A stretch of DNA of 48,056 bases from Prevotellaceae bacterium UBA4336 (GCA_002394305.1 DGTM01000038.1:6372-54427); one strand, 5' to 3'. Shown: positions 14,785-22,900, counted from the first letter of the stretch. Numbers and translations: made by a program. The notes: a model not told the origin generated them from the letters alone.

Positions 14785-15438
14785 ATGCAGACACTCATTA
14801 TTCCCCGTATGGCTCAGGCCATTTCGTCGGCAGCCGGCATACCTGCGGCCTTTGCCGAAGCCGGTGTCAGCTACACACCCGTCGCTTGTGTGAACTGGCC
14901 CGAGAGTTTTCCCTATAAACCCAGTATGGAGTTTGCCGCAGCCCACACCGGCGATGCCCTGTTGCTCCATTATCGTGTGGAGGAGCAGAGCGTTCGTGCC
15001 GTAGCAAGGCAGGACATGGACAATGTCTGGGAGGATTCGTGTGCAGAGTTCTTCTGCATGCCTGCGGCGGACGGCATATATTATAATGTGGAGTGCAACT
15101 GCACGGGCAAGCTCCTTGTTGCGGCAGGCAAGGGTCGCAAGGAGCGCCAGCCTGCGCCGCAGGGCATCTTGCAGAGCATCGACCGTTGGGCCTCGCTGGG
15201 CACAGCTCCCTTCGACGTCCGCCAGAAGGCTACCCGCTGGGAACTGGCATTGCGGTTGCCCGTCGGTACATTCTTCCTGCACCAGATAGAGAGCTTCTGC
15301 GGGCTTGAAGCCAAGGGCAACGTCTACAAGTGTGGCGACCGCCTGCCTGTGCCGCATTTCATCAGTTGGAACCCCATATCGACCGTCAGTCCCGACTTCC
15401 ATCGCCCCGAGTTCTTCGCTCAAATGGTATTCGCATGA
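14785..15438 (+). CDS. Carbohydrate-binding family 9-like protein
   Basis: 217 aa without a signal peptide. The pattern of short strands with DNVWEDSCAEFFC near residue 80, YYNVECNCTGKLL near 105 and a C-terminal FHRPEFFAQMVF resembles the CBM9-like domain found in many Bacteroidales proteins. These domains bind glycans, or act as sensors or accessory modules. The lack of a visible export signal is odd for a glycan binder. Its stop overlaps the ATG of the CDP-alcohol phosphatidyltransferase (ATGA), so it is coupled to a lipid or polyol synthesis pair. Family call moderate; role unknown. Confidence 0.75.
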   Translation: MQTLIIPRMAQAISSAAGIPAAFAEAGVSYTPVACVNWPESFPYKPSMEFAAAHTGDALLLHYRVEEQSVRAVARQDMDNVWEDSCAEFFCMPAADGIYYNVECNCTGKLLVAAGKGRKERQPAPQGILQSIDRWASLGTAPFDVRQKATRWELALRLPVGTFFLHQIESFCGLEAKGNVYKCGDRLPVPHFISWNPISTVSPDFHRPEFFAQMVFA

Positions 15439-16337
15439 GCCTGAAGCAACGCGTCCTCTCCACCATGAAGTCGCGCGACGTAGAAAGCGATTTCGAGCTC
15501 TACGTCACCCGTACCCCCGGCTACCTGTGGGCATTGTTCTTCCGTAAGCTTCACGTTCACCCCATAGCTGTCACCCTCATGGGCATCGCCATCGGTGCCG
15601 CATCGGGGTGGTTCTTCTATAGTACCGACCTTCGCCTCAACCTCATCGGCATGCTCCTGCTCATTTGGGCCAACTGGTACGACTGTGCCGACGGCCAGCT
15701 GGCACGCATGACGGGGCAGAAGACACTTGTCGGACGTGTGCTCGACGGCTTTGCAGGCGACGTGTGGTTCTTCTGCATCTACCTTGCCATCCTGCTGCGC
15801 CTCTGGCCGCAGTGGGGCATCGCCATCTTCCTGCTCGAGGCCTGGGCGGGCTTGTATTGCCATACACGCCAATGTGCCATAGGCGACTACTACCGCAACG
15901 TCCACCTCTGGACGATGTTCGGAGGCAGTGGCAGCGAGCTGGACAGCAGTGCCCAGGTCCAGGCGCGGATGCAACGCTTGCGCTGGTGCAGCAGCCAGTG
16001 GTTTGAGAAGCTCTATCTCTTCTTCTATGCGCGTTACACCCGCGGACAGGAGCGCCAGACACCCGAGTTCCAAAAGCTGCGCCCTCTGATGGAAAGGCAG
16101 CCTTTGGGCAGCGACATACGCAGTGTGTTCCGGCAGGAGAGCAAACCGCTCATGCCGCTATGTAACATCCTCACCTTCGACACCCGCGTCATCGTCCTCT
16201 TCCTGTCCCTTCTTGTCGGACTTCCCTGGATCTATTTCATTTTCGAGGCGACGGTGCTCGAGGCAGTCCGCTATCTTCTCATCCACCGCCACGAGTCGCT
16301 CTGCCGACGGTGCCGCCAAACTTTGTCCCCGTCATGA
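15435..16337 (+). CDS. CDP-alcohol phosphatidyltransferase family membrane enzyme
   Basis: 300 aa from the ATG at 15435, which overlaps the previous stop; a longer reading frame from 15330 lies within the CBM9-like gene. The CDP-alcohol phosphotransferase motif is visible: Asp83-x2-Asp86-Gly87-x2-Ala90-Arg91-x8-Gly100-x3-Asp104. The expected fourth Asp (x3 after Asp104) is instead Gly108 followed by Asp109, a one-residue offset. Hydrophobic helices surround the motif, and another follows near 260-285. The family moves a phosphoalcohol from a CDP-activated donor to an alcohol. The next gene encodes a cytidylyltransferase that could make the CDP donor. The substrate is unknown. Confidence 0.85.
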   Translation: MSLKQRVLSTMKSRDVESDFELYVTRTPGYLWALFFRKLHVHPIAVTLMGIAIGAASGWFFYSTDLRLNLIGMLLLIWANWYDCADGQLARMTGQKTLVGRVLDGFAGDVWFFCIYLAILLRLWPQWGIAIFLLEAWAGLYCHTRQCAIGDYYRNVHLWTMFGGSGSELDSSAQVQARMQRLRWCSSQWFEKLYLFFYARYTRGQERQTPEFQKLRPLMERQPLGSDIRSVFRQESKPLMPLCNILTFDTRVIVLFLSLLVGLPWIYFIFEATVLEAVRYLLIHRHESLCRRCRQTLSPS

Positions 16338-17047
16338 AACAGAGCCGCAATATAGCCCTCGTCCTGGCTGGCGGCACAGGCCGGCGCATGGGAGTCTCGC
16401 TGCCCAAGCAGTTCATGGAAATCGACGGCGAGACCGTCCTGCTCCATACTTTGCGTGCCTTCCAGCAACACCCGCTCATCCACGACATCTGCCTTGTCTG
16501 TATGCCTCAATGGGAGCATTTCGTGCAGCAGGAAGCCCGCCGGGGCGGCATCAGCAAGCTGGGCAGCATCGTGTCGGCTGGCGAGACCAGCTACCTCTCG
16601 GCCCGTTATGGCATAGAACATCTGGCTCGGGAGGTAAATGTCCCCGATGCCATCGTGCTTGTCCATGACGTCGTCCGGCCGCTCATCACGCAGGATATCA
16701 TCAGCCGCAACATCGCTGTCTGCCTGACGCATGGCAATGCCATCACAGCCCTGCCCAGCCACGAGGCCTATCTGCGGACGCAGAACAGCAGTACCGTGGA
16801 CGGCCTTCTTCCGCGCGAGGCTCTGATGCGAGCCCAGACGCCCCACACCTTTCCGCTTGCCACCCTGCAGCAGATGCTTCGCATGGCCGACGAGCGAGGC
16901 ATCCGCGACTCGCAGTCCATCATCACCCTTGCCGGCGAGCTTGGCATAGCGCCCCTGCACATCGCCCAGGGCGACCTGCGCAACTTCAAGATAACCGAGC
17001 AGAGCGATATCCTCATCTACCGTGCCCTGAAAACATTGGAGGAATAG
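16334..17047 (+). CDS. IspD/TarI-like cytidylyltransferase
   Basis: 237 aa from the ATG at 16334 (ATGA overlap with the previous gene). The nucleotide-binding loop LAGGTGRRMG (11-20) and PKQF (24-27) define the IspD/TarI family, which transfers CMP from CTP to a sugar- or polyol-phosphate. The HDVVRPLI segment corresponds to HDAARP of IspD and HDAVRPF of TarI-like enzymes. A second, more canonical IspD lies at 34288-34971, so this copy is probably not for isoprenoids. Coupling to a CDP-alcohol phosphatidyltransferase suggests it makes a CDP-polyol (such as CDP-ribitol or CDP-inositol) for a phospholipid or envelope polymer. That role is inference. Confidence 0.85.
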   Translation: MKQSRNIALVLAGGTGRRMGVSLPKQFMEIDGETVLLHTLRAFQQHPLIHDICLVCMPQWEHFVQQEARRGGISKLGSIVSAGETSYLSARYGIEHLAREVNVPDAIVLVHDVVRPLITQDIISRNIAVCLTHGNAITALPSHEAYLRTQNSSTVDGLLPREALMRAQTPHTFPLATLQQMLRMADERGIRDSQSIITLAGELGIAPLHIAQGDLRNFKITEQSDILIYRALKTLEE

Positions 17048-17100
17048 CGTCGGCAAACCGCCTGCCACGAAGGTTGGCAGCTTACAGCAGTTAAATCGTG

Positions 17101-17232
17101 CGGAAGAGCCCAGTGTTTATTTTGGAAGACCCTGGCTCTTATTTTGGAAGACCCTGGCTCTTATTTTGAAAGACCCTAACGCTTATTTTGAAAGAGCCTG
17201 GCTCTTATTTCGGAAGACCCTAGCGCTTATTT
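17101..17232. repeat. Six-unit 22-bp tandem array
   Basis: Six contiguous 22-bp units (starts 17101, 17123, 17145, 17167, 17189, 17211) with a core like GGAAGACCCTGGCTCTTATT; two adjacent units (17123 and 17145) are identical. The array fills the gap between convergent genes, and its last unit contains the HAD gene stop codon (complement of 17227-17229). The same family recurs in reverse orientation at 48017-48056. There are no spacers, so it is not a CRISPR array. Confidence 0.9.
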
Positions 17233-18036
17233 CTGAAGAACGAGCTTGTTTATGATGTTAGCCACGCCGTTGTCGTCCACACTGGTTGTGACGATGTCGG
17301 CGGCGGCTTTCACTTCGTCGCTGGCATTGCCCATTGCTACGCCGATGCCGGCGTGGCGAAGCATCTCGATGTCGTTGCCGCCGTCGCCGAAGGCCATTGT
17401 CTCCGAGAGGTCGAAGCCATAGTGACGGATGACACGGTCGATGCCCGTTGCTTTGCTTGTGCCTTTGGCAATGCAGTCGGCAAAGACGGGATGCCAGCGC
17501 GTGTCGCTGCACCCCTTCAGTATGTCGCCCATGATGTGCTCCTGTTCGGCTTCCGTATAGAACCCGATTATCTGCATGACCGTGAAGTTGAGGGCTTCCT
17601 CGGGCTGGACCAAGGGCGGCATCTTGATGTCGAGATAACTGAACACCTCATTGACAATGGAGGGAATGCCGCCGGGCGCAGCCAGGATGGCACCTTCGTT
17701 GCCTGCATAGACAATGGGCAGTCCGGAGCGGTGCTGCTCGGCTACCATGCGTTCTATGTCGGCACGTGGAATGGGCTGGGAGTGGATGACGGTGACGTCT
17801 TCCGGATTCTGCTGCGGCGACTGAATCTGACATCGCGCACCGTTGACGCACATGATGCCGTCGTACTCCAGGCCATCCAGGTTGTTCACGAAGGGTAGGG
17901 GACGACCCGTGGCTATCCACACCTTGACGCCTTGCTGCCGTGCCTGGTGAATGGCCTCGATGGTGGATGCAGGGACGCGATGGGTACGGAAGGAAAGCAG
18001 AGTGCCGTCTATGTCGAGAAAGATAATCTTTGTCAT
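17227..18036 (-). CDS. HAD-superfamily Cof-type phosphatase
   Basis: 269 aa. Motif I FLDIDGTL has the nucleophile Asp8 and acid/base Asp10. Motif II is IATGRP. The C-terminal motif IV is FGDGGNDIEML, followed by GVAMGNASDEVK. The large C2-type cap between them is characteristic of the Cof subfamily, which hydrolyses small phosphorylated metabolites such as sugar phosphates and flavin or pyridoxal phosphates. Cytosolic, with no signal peptide. It has its own consensus promoter. The last codons and stop lie in the 22-bp array. The substrate cannot be told from sequence. Confidence 0.93.
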   Translation of the reverse strand: MTKIIFLDIDGTLLSFRTHRVPASTIEAIHQARQQGVKVWIATGRPLPFVNNLDGLEYDGIMCVNGARCQIQSPQQNPEDVTVIHSQPIPRADIERMVAEQHRSGLPIVYAGNEGAILAAPGGIPSIVNEVFSYLDIKMPPLVQPEEALNFTVMQIIGFYTEAEQEHIMGDILKGCSDTRWHPVFADCIAKGTSKATGIDRVIRHYGFDLSETMAFGDGGNDIEMLRHAGIGVAMGNASDEVKAAADIVTTSVDDNGVANIINKLVLQK

Positions 18037-18086
18037 TTCTTTTTGGGGATGAAGTAATGTTCTTTTTTGTCCTGTGATTCAGGGTG

Positions 18087-18118
18087 CAAAGGTACGAAAA
18101 ATAAACGATGATGGCAAA
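18087..18118 (-). promoter_or_regulatory. Promoter of the HAD phosphatase gene
   Basis: Minus strand TACCTTTG (complement of 18087-18094) with TTTG (complement of 18115-18118) exactly 20 bp upstream. A full consensus match; leader about 45 nt. Confidence 0.8.
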
Positions 18119-18153
18119 TTTTTTACTTCCCGCTTCATTTTTCATTTTTCGTT

Positions 18154-18185
18154 TTTCATTCTTCATTAAAAAAGCTGTATCTTTG
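18154..18185 (+). promoter_or_regulatory. Promoter of the EFR1 ferredoxin gene
   Basis: TATCTTTG at 18178-18185 with a near-match TTTC at 18154-18157. The ATG at 18193 is only 7 nt beyond the -7 box, so the transcript should be leaderless or almost so. Confidence 0.65.
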
Positions 18186-18192
18186 CACGCGT

Positions 18193-18984
18193 ATGATATA
18201 CTATTTCTCTGGTACAGGCAACAGCCTGCACGTCGCTCGTCACCTGGCCGATGCGCTTGGCGAGAGGCTCTGCCCGATGCAAGGCATCTCGGGCTTCCCC
18301 TTCGAGGGGGAGGAAGAAGCGCTCGTCGGACTTGTCTTTCCTGTCTATGCCTGGGGTATTCCGAATGTCGTGGAGAGCTTCGCCAAACACCTCTTGTCCC
18401 ATTCCCCTGAGAGAGAACCACGGAAGGCATCCTATCTCTATGCTGTAATGACTTGCGGCGACGACATGGGCTATGCCGACCGTATCCTGGAGGCTGCTTT
18501 GGGCAGGAAGCTCGATGCAGCTTTCTCGGTGCTCATGCCCAATGTCTATGTCTGTCTGCCTGGTTTCGATGTGGATAGCAAGGAGGTTTGCAAGAAGAAA
18601 CTCAGGCAGGAGGAAACCCGGGTGGAGGAGATAGCGGGGTGCATCCGGGAGAGGAGGCAGGTGCGCATGCTGACGCGTGGTTCCTTTCCCCGGACCAAGA
18701 CCTATGTCCTTCGTCCGTTGTTCAATCGTTTCCTCGTGACAGACAAGTACTTCCGTGTGGATGCTTCAAGATGTATTTCATGCGGACGTTGCAGCAAGAT
18801 GTGTCCGGTGGGGAACATCCTGATAACTCCTCTTCAGGGAGACAGGGAGCTACCCCAATGGCAGTCGCATTGCACCGGTTGCTTGGCTTGCTATCATGCC
18901 TGTCCGTATCACGCCATCAACTTCGGCAGTGCGACGCAAGGCAAGGGACAATACAACCTCCTCGCGTTGCGCGAACAGTCATGA
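18193..18984 (+). CDS. EFR1-type flavodoxin/4Fe-4S ferredoxin fusion protein
   Basis: 263 aa. The N-terminal flavodoxin-like domain starts right at the first residues with YFSGTGNS (FMN phosphate loop), so the ATG at 18193 must be the start. Near the C-terminus are two 4Fe-4S binding motifs, CISCGRCSKMCPVG and CTGCLACYHACPYHAI, each C-x2-C-x2/3-C-x3-C-P. This is the layout of EFR1-family ferredoxins, thought to carry electrons in anaerobes. Partner unknown. The ATG lies 7 nt after the -7 box (leaderless candidate). The gene is convergent with DUF5606 across an inverted-repeat element. Confidence 0.88.
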   Translation: MIYYFSGTGNSLHVARHLADALGERLCPMQGISGFPFEGEEEALVGLVFPVYAWGIPNVVESFAKHLLSHSPEREPRKASYLYAVMTCGDDMGYADRILEAALGRKLDAAFSVLMPNVYVCLPGFDVDSKEVCKKKLRQEETRVEEIAGCIRERRQVRMLTRGSFPRTKTYVLRPLFNRFLVTDKYFRVDASRCISCGRCSKMCPVGNILITPLQGDRELPQWQSHCTGCLACYHACPYHAINFGSATQGKGQYNLLALREQS

Positions 18985-19038
18985 GCCTTGATATAAAAAA
19001 TAAGGCTGAGTCTTAAATACCATCATATATAATCAAAC

Positions 19039-19120
19039 AACGGATTAAACGGAATGAACAGATTTTTGCTTCGCTGATAATCAGCAAATAAGGTAATTCG
19101 TTCAATCCGTTTAATCCGTT
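19039..19120. repeat. 82-bp inverted-repeat (MITE/REP-like) element
   Basis: The left arm AACGGATTAAACGGAATGAA... (19039-19059) and the right arm (19100-19120, ending TTTAATCCGTT) are inverted copies with one mismatch over 21 bp. The loop contains a smaller perfect hairpin, GCTGAT-A-ATCAGC. It lies between convergent genes and encodes nothing. It may act as a bidirectional terminator or be a mobilisable miniature element. Confidence 0.75.
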
Positions 19121-19235
19121 CTTTGCTTCCCTCAGGCGCAGGCGGAAGTCATTAATTGTTGCAAACCATTATTAACGATTCCTCGTTGACTTTGGATGCC
19201 AGACGAAGTCGTCTGGGGCAGTTGCTGCGATGCGA

Positions 19236-19673
19236 TTACTTCCTGTCGTCGATGTTGTTGCCCTCGGTTTCCTTGAGGGTTTCGTCGAAGTCGTCCAGTC
19301 CGTTTTCGATGAGGAGGTTGTACCACTGGATGAGCTTCTTCACGTCGGCGGGATAGACGCGGTCGCGGTCGAAGCTGGGCAGCACCTCAGCCAGGAAGCC
19401 ATAGAGTTCTTCCTTCGCAGCCTTGCGGTAGTCCAGAGCTACAGCCTTGCCGCCTTCCTTCTGCTTGATGTTGTTCAGCACCTCGCGCAGAGGCACTTCT
19501 TTCTCTTCGGTGTACATGGCAATGTCGGCCAGCGAGATAATCTTGTCGGTGGCGAAGGTCGGCATGCGCTTTTTCTTTTCGTCGATTGTCTCTACGATGA
19601 GGTTGCGGTTGCCTCGCGATACGAGGCGGTAAAGTCCGGGCTTACCGGAAATGGCTAAAATTGTTTCGAGCAT
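19236..19673 (-). CDS. DUF5606 domain protein
   Basis: 145 aa, cytosolic. The N-terminal ILAISGKPGLYRLVSRGNRN and the following LIVETIDEKKKRMP strand are characteristic of DUF5606, a Bacteroidota-restricted family of unknown function with a small beta-barrel-like N-terminal part and a helical C-terminus. The acidic C-terminal tail is probably disordered. It is the last gene of nusB-yajC-ybbR-coaE-DUF5606, 135 bp after coaE across a 10-bp repeat array. The linkage suggests a link to translation or envelope housekeeping, which is inference. Confidence 0.88.
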   Translation of the reverse strand: MLETILAISGKPGLYRLVSRGNRNLIVETIDEKKKRMPTFATDKIISLADIAMYTEEKEVPLREVLNNIKQKEGGKAVALDYRKAAKEELYGFLAEVLPSFDRDRVYPADVKKLIQWYNLLIENGLDDFDETLKETEGNNIDDRK

Positions 19674-19729
19674 CTTACGATTTACTATTTAATTATTTAC
19701 AATTTACTATTGTTTCTTTTGTCTCTTTC

Positions 19730-19836
19730 TATCTTCTTTTATCTTCTTTTATCTTCTTCTATCTTCTTTTATCTCCTTCTATCTTCTTCTATCTCCTTCT
19801 ATCTCCTTCTATCTTCTTCTATCTCCTTCTATCTCC
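19730..19836. repeat. 10-bp tandem array TATCTYCTTY overlapping the coaE 3' end
   Basis: About ten to eleven decamers, TATCTTCTTT / TATCTTCTTC / TATCTCCTTC, from 19730 to about 19836. The coaE stop (complement of 19809-19811) and the codons for its EGDRRR tail lie inside the array. A gain or loss of units there would change the CoaE C-terminus and frame. Confidence 0.85.
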
Positions 19837-20420
19837 ATGAGGACATCCGTCAATTGTACCAGTAATCTTGTGTCGTCGTCCGAACTGTTCTCAACGCAGA
19901 AGTCTGCCTCGCGTCGGTGCAGCTCGGGGCTTTGCATCTTCATGCGGGCGCGGATTTGCTGCTCTGTGGCTGCATCGCGCTGCATTGCCCTGCGCAGGCG
20001 CACTTCCTCGGGAGCATCCACGAAGAGTACGTAGTCAACACACTTGTTGAAGCCGCTCTCGAAGAGGATGGCGCTCTCCAGGGCAACCGTCGGGCATTGA
20101 CCGTTGCGCTTTGCCCATTCGGCGAAGTCGCGGAGGACGGCGGGATGGATGATGGCGTTCACTTTGGCTGCATTCTCTTCGCTCCCGAAGAGGAAGGCGG
20201 CAAGTCTTTGCTTCACAAGTTCCTCGCCGCAGAACACTTCGGGCCCTACGAGTCGGACGAGCTTCCTGCGAATCTCGGAGTCGGTGGCTGTGAGGCGTTT
20301 CGCTTCCGTATCGCAGTCGTAGACGGGAATGTCGAACCTCTCTCTGAGGATGGCCGAGACGAAGCTTTTCCCGCTCCCTATGCCTCCGGTGATTCCTATT
20401 GTGCGTTGTGGCCTGTCCAT
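19809..20420 (-). CDS. coaE: Dephospho-CoA kinase
   Basis: 203 aa. Phosphorylates the 3'-OH of dephospho-CoA, the last step of CoA synthesis. The P-loop GITGGIGSGKS (9-19) and the YDCDTEAKRL substrate segment are canonical. The lid Arg-rich region RLRRAMQRDA is present. The last residues, EIEGDRRR, are encoded by a 10-bp array and are not conserved. It lies 10 bp after the YbbR-like gene, in one operon. Confidence 0.95.
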   Translation of the reverse strand: MDRPQRTIGITGGIGSGKSFVSAILRERFDIPVYDCDTEAKRLTATDSEIRRKLVRLVGPEVFCGEELVKQRLAAFLFGSEENAAKVNAIIHPAVLRDFAEWAKRNGQCPTVALESAILFESGFNKCVDYVLFVDAPEEVRLRRAMQRDAATEQQIRARMKMQSPELHRREADFCVENSSDDDTRLLVQLTDVLMEIEGDRRR

Positions 20421-20430
20421 GAGGAAGGGG

Positions 20431-21444
20431 TTAGATAGGAGCCTCCACTTGTTCTATGAGGTAATCCACTTCGGCAGGCGAGATTCTCACGTCGGAGACA
20501 CCCTCGGGGGTGCTCTTCAGGTGCAGCGACAGTTTGCTTTCCTCGGGATTCGTGAGCAGGTCCTCGTACGTTGTGGCGAGCACGAAGTCTTCGGCCGTTA
20601 TCTGGTGGTAGCGTCCCGACTCAACCCGGAATGTCACTGCCACCTGTGCAGGGAAGGTGCGCAGCCTCTTTTCTGCGGGGAAATTCAGTCCGATGACGGA
20701 CACCTGCACGGTCTTCTCTGTGTAGTAGCCGACGCTCACGACGACGTTTACGGCATCGGGGTCGAACTTCATCAGCTTTTGCCGATGGAGCGCCGTCTGC
20801 CGCCGCGTGTGTTCGGTCAGTTCGTCCAGGACAAAGGGCTCCGTATAGACAGCCTTCATGGTGTCGAGCACGGATGCGGGAGCAAAGACATGAACCGAAT
20901 CGGGCTCCACGTTGATGCTCTGTATGTAGTTTTGCTGCGAGGCGTGTACCGCGCCCGAAAGCTTGACGGGAAGTGTGCGCGAACGTCCGCGATTGTAGGC
21001 GAAACGGAGTGTGTCGGGGCGGAAGGACTGAATGTGTGTGGAGGCTGCGAAGAGCCGGCTCAGGAGGCGTTGCAGGTCGTAGGGCGAGATGATGATTTCC
21101 GCATCGTCGGCTCCCTTGTCGTACTTCGTGAAGTCAATGTCGATGCTGCTCCGGCGGAAGATGTTGGAAATGTTGTGTCTTGCCAGGGTGAGCCCTCTGT
21201 CGCGCACGGTGACGCTCACCGACTCCGGGAGGGAATCGATGAGTACGACGTCGGAGGGTATGTCGGTGAGCCTAAGACTGACCTGTACCTCATGGTCGAA
21301 CGTGTCGTTGAGTGCCTGCAGGAGCCAGAATCCGAAGGACACAGCAAGAAAGAAGAGAAAGACGAGCAGTTCGTGACTCTTGTCGCCGAACAGCATGTCC
21401 TTCCCCTGCTTATAGGTCCGTTTGCTCTTGGGGATGAGCTGCAT
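20431..21444 (-). CDS. YbbR/CdaR-like domain protein
   Basis: 337 aa. One N-terminal transmembrane helix (about 26-45, LLVFLFFLAVSFGFWLL) is followed by YbbR-type extracytoplasmic repeats (for example VQVSLRLTDIPSDV and, later, VQVSVIGLNFPAEK). In Firmicutes, CdaR proteins with such repeats regulate the c-di-AMP cyclase CdaA. In Bacteroidota the family usually sits, as here, between yajC and coaE, and its role is not clear. The C-terminus carries segments with no recognised motif. It lies 21 bp after yajC and 10 bp before coaE. Confidence 0.88.
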   Translation of the reverse strand: MQLIPKSKRTYKQGKDMLFGDKSHELLVFLFFLAVSFGFWLLQALNDTFDHEVQVSLRLTDIPSDVVLIDSLPESVSVTVRDRGLTLARHNISNIFRRSSIDIDFTKYDKGADDAEIIISPYDLQRLLSRLFAASTHIQSFRPDTLRFAYNRGRSRTLPVKLSGAVHASQQNYIQSINVEPDSVHVFAPASVLDTMKAVYTEPFVLDELTEHTRRQTALHRQKLMKFDPDAVNVVVSVGYYTEKTVQVSVIGLNFPAEKRLRTFPAQVAVTFRVESGRYHQITAEDFVLATTYEDLLTNPEESKLSLHLKSTPEGVSDVRISPAEVDYLIEQVEAPI

Positions 21445-21465
21445 GGAGGGGGTGCCTGTATGTTG

Positions 21466-21771
21466 TTACTGTACGGGCTGTGCCGAGGCGAAGACGCTGT
21501 TGCGGTCCACCTTGATGCAGACGCCGCTGGCAATCTCCACCTTGAGTGTGCCTGCAGCCTCGTCGATGTCCTTCACGGTGCCGTAGATACCGCCTGCGGT
21601 GACTATCTGTTGTCCGCGGGTGATGCCTGCCCTGAAGTTTTGGATTTCCTTCTGTTTCTTCTGTTGCGGACGAATCATGAAGAACCACATGATGGCGAAG
21701 ATGATGACCATCATGATGAGGAACGACATGTTGCCGCCGCCCGGAGCTGCTTGGAGTAATGTGAATGCCAT
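21466..21771 (-). CDS. yajC: Preprotein translocase accessory subunit YajC
   Basis: 101 aa. The single N-terminal transmembrane helix (about 16-34) is followed by RPQQKKQKEIQ, the YajC hallmark, and the beta-rich cytosolic domain (GITRGQQIVTAGGIYGTV). YajC associates with SecDF and the Sec translocon. It lies between nusB and the YbbR-like gene, all on the minus strand. Confidence 0.95.
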   Translation of the reverse strand: MAFTLLQAAPGGGNMSFLIMMVIIFAIMWFFMIRPQQKKQKEIQNFRAGITRGQQIVTAGGIYGTVKDIDEAAGTLKVEIASGVCIKVDRNSVFASAQPVQ

Positions 21772-21817
21772 AGGGACTAAATTCTTGTTTCTTAGTTCTT
21801 GTTTCTTTTCTTAATTC

Positions 21818-22771
21818 TTAGTTCTCAATCACGTTCTGAGTCTGCTCTTCCTTCACCAGTTTCCCTTCCTCGGTGAGCTGTTTGGCTATTGCGTCGAGTG
21901 TGGCGTTGATGTATTTGCCGCTTTTAGGGGTACTGTATGCTTTGGCTATCTCTACGTACTCGTTGATGCTGACACTGGTCGGAATGCCAGGGAAGGTGGT
22001 GATCTCTGCCAGGCCGAGTTGCAGGATGATGCGGTCCATGACGGCTATGCGGTGGAACTCCCATCCGTGGGCGTTGGCGGCTATCAGTTCGTTGTAGTAT
22101 TCCTGGCCTATCAGGGTTCTGCGCAGGAGCTTCAGGGCAAAGTCGCGGTCGGCTTCGGACCTGTATTCGGGCATGAGCTGCTGGGCGGCAGAACTGTCGG
22201 CCTTGAAGCGGTTGATGGTCTTGAGCACGAAGGTGTCAACGATGTGCTTGTCGTCGTTCCAGTAGATGTTCTGGTCCTCCAGCAGTTCGTTGAGTTCGTC
22301 GTTGCTCACGACGAGGTTGCGGTAGATGAGTCGCCACAGTTCGCGGTCTTCCTCGTAGGTGGATTCGGCAGAGGCCATGTAGTTCTTGTAGTACTCGCTC
22401 TCCTCTATCTTATTATATAATGTTCGCACGAAGTCCTCGTTGTCGGCCCAACTGATGGCGTGCTCGTCGCAATAGTCGCGGAGCTGCCTGTTCGACTCCA
22501 GCTGCAGGATGAAACGGTTTTCTATGAACTTGCGGCTCCACTGTTCGCCGTCAGAGAGCCTTCTGCTGCGGCTCTTTCGCATTTCGTACATGCGTACGGA
22601 CATGCGGCTCGTCTCGACAAGCAGCAGCAACATGTAGTTGTAGAGGTCGTACGCTTTGTCCAAGCTCAGCAGTAATTCCTTCTCGGCAACATCGGGATTG
22701 TGCAGTCCGCGCTGGTGGTAGGAGTAGAGCACCTGGACAAGCTTCAGTCGTATCAATTCTCGGTTTATCAT
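21818..22771 (-). CDS. nusB: Transcription antitermination factor NusB (long Bacteroidota form)
   Basis: 317 aa, about twice the length of E. coli NusB (139 aa), which is normal for this phylum. The NusB fold is recognisable at the C-terminus (DRIILQLGLAEI, ISINEYVEIAKAYSTPKSGKYINA written here in short form as SINEYVEIAK and STPKSGKYING-like). The N-terminal part (LIRLKLVQVLYSY) is the first helix of the family. NusB with NusE binds boxA RNA to promote antitermination at rRNA operons. First gene of the minus-strand nusB-yajC-ybbR-coaE-DUF5606 run, with a probable -7 box 25 bp upstream. Confidence 0.93.
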   Translation of the reverse strand: MINRELIRLKLVQVLYSYHQRGLHNPDVAEKELLLSLDKAYDLYNYMLLLLVETSRMSVRMYEMRKSRSRRLSDGEQWSRKFIENRFILQLESNRQLRDYCDEHAISWADNEDFVRTLYNKIEESEYYKNYMASAESTYEEDRELWRLIYRNLVVSNDELNELLEDQNIYWNDDKHIVDTFVLKTINRFKADSSAAQQLMPEYRSEADRDFALKLLRRTLIGQEYYNELIAANAHGWEFHRIAVMDRIILQLGLAEITTFPGIPTSVSINEYVEIAKAYSTPKSGKYINATLDAIAKQLTEEGKLVKEEQTQNVIEN

Positions 22772-22795
22772 ATATCACTATATAGCTTCAGTTTG

Positions 22796-22803
22796 CAAAT
22801 TTA
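22796..22803 (-). promoter_or_regulatory. Probable -7 box of nusB
   Basis: TAAATTTG on the minus strand (complement of 22796-22803), 25 bp before the nusB ATG. No convincing -33 element is seen at the expected distance. Confidence 0.45.
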
Positions 22804-22900
22804 GCTATTTTAGCGCAAAAAGCGGCATTTTCCTTCATCTTTTTTTGGAAGTTAGCGAAAATATGAAGAATTTTGGGGGTGCAAAAGCAAAATAACATAT

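Noticed and set aside
17101..17232. Possible CRISPR array or origin iterons
   Set aside because: No spacers, no cas genes, and no replication initiator gene nearby.
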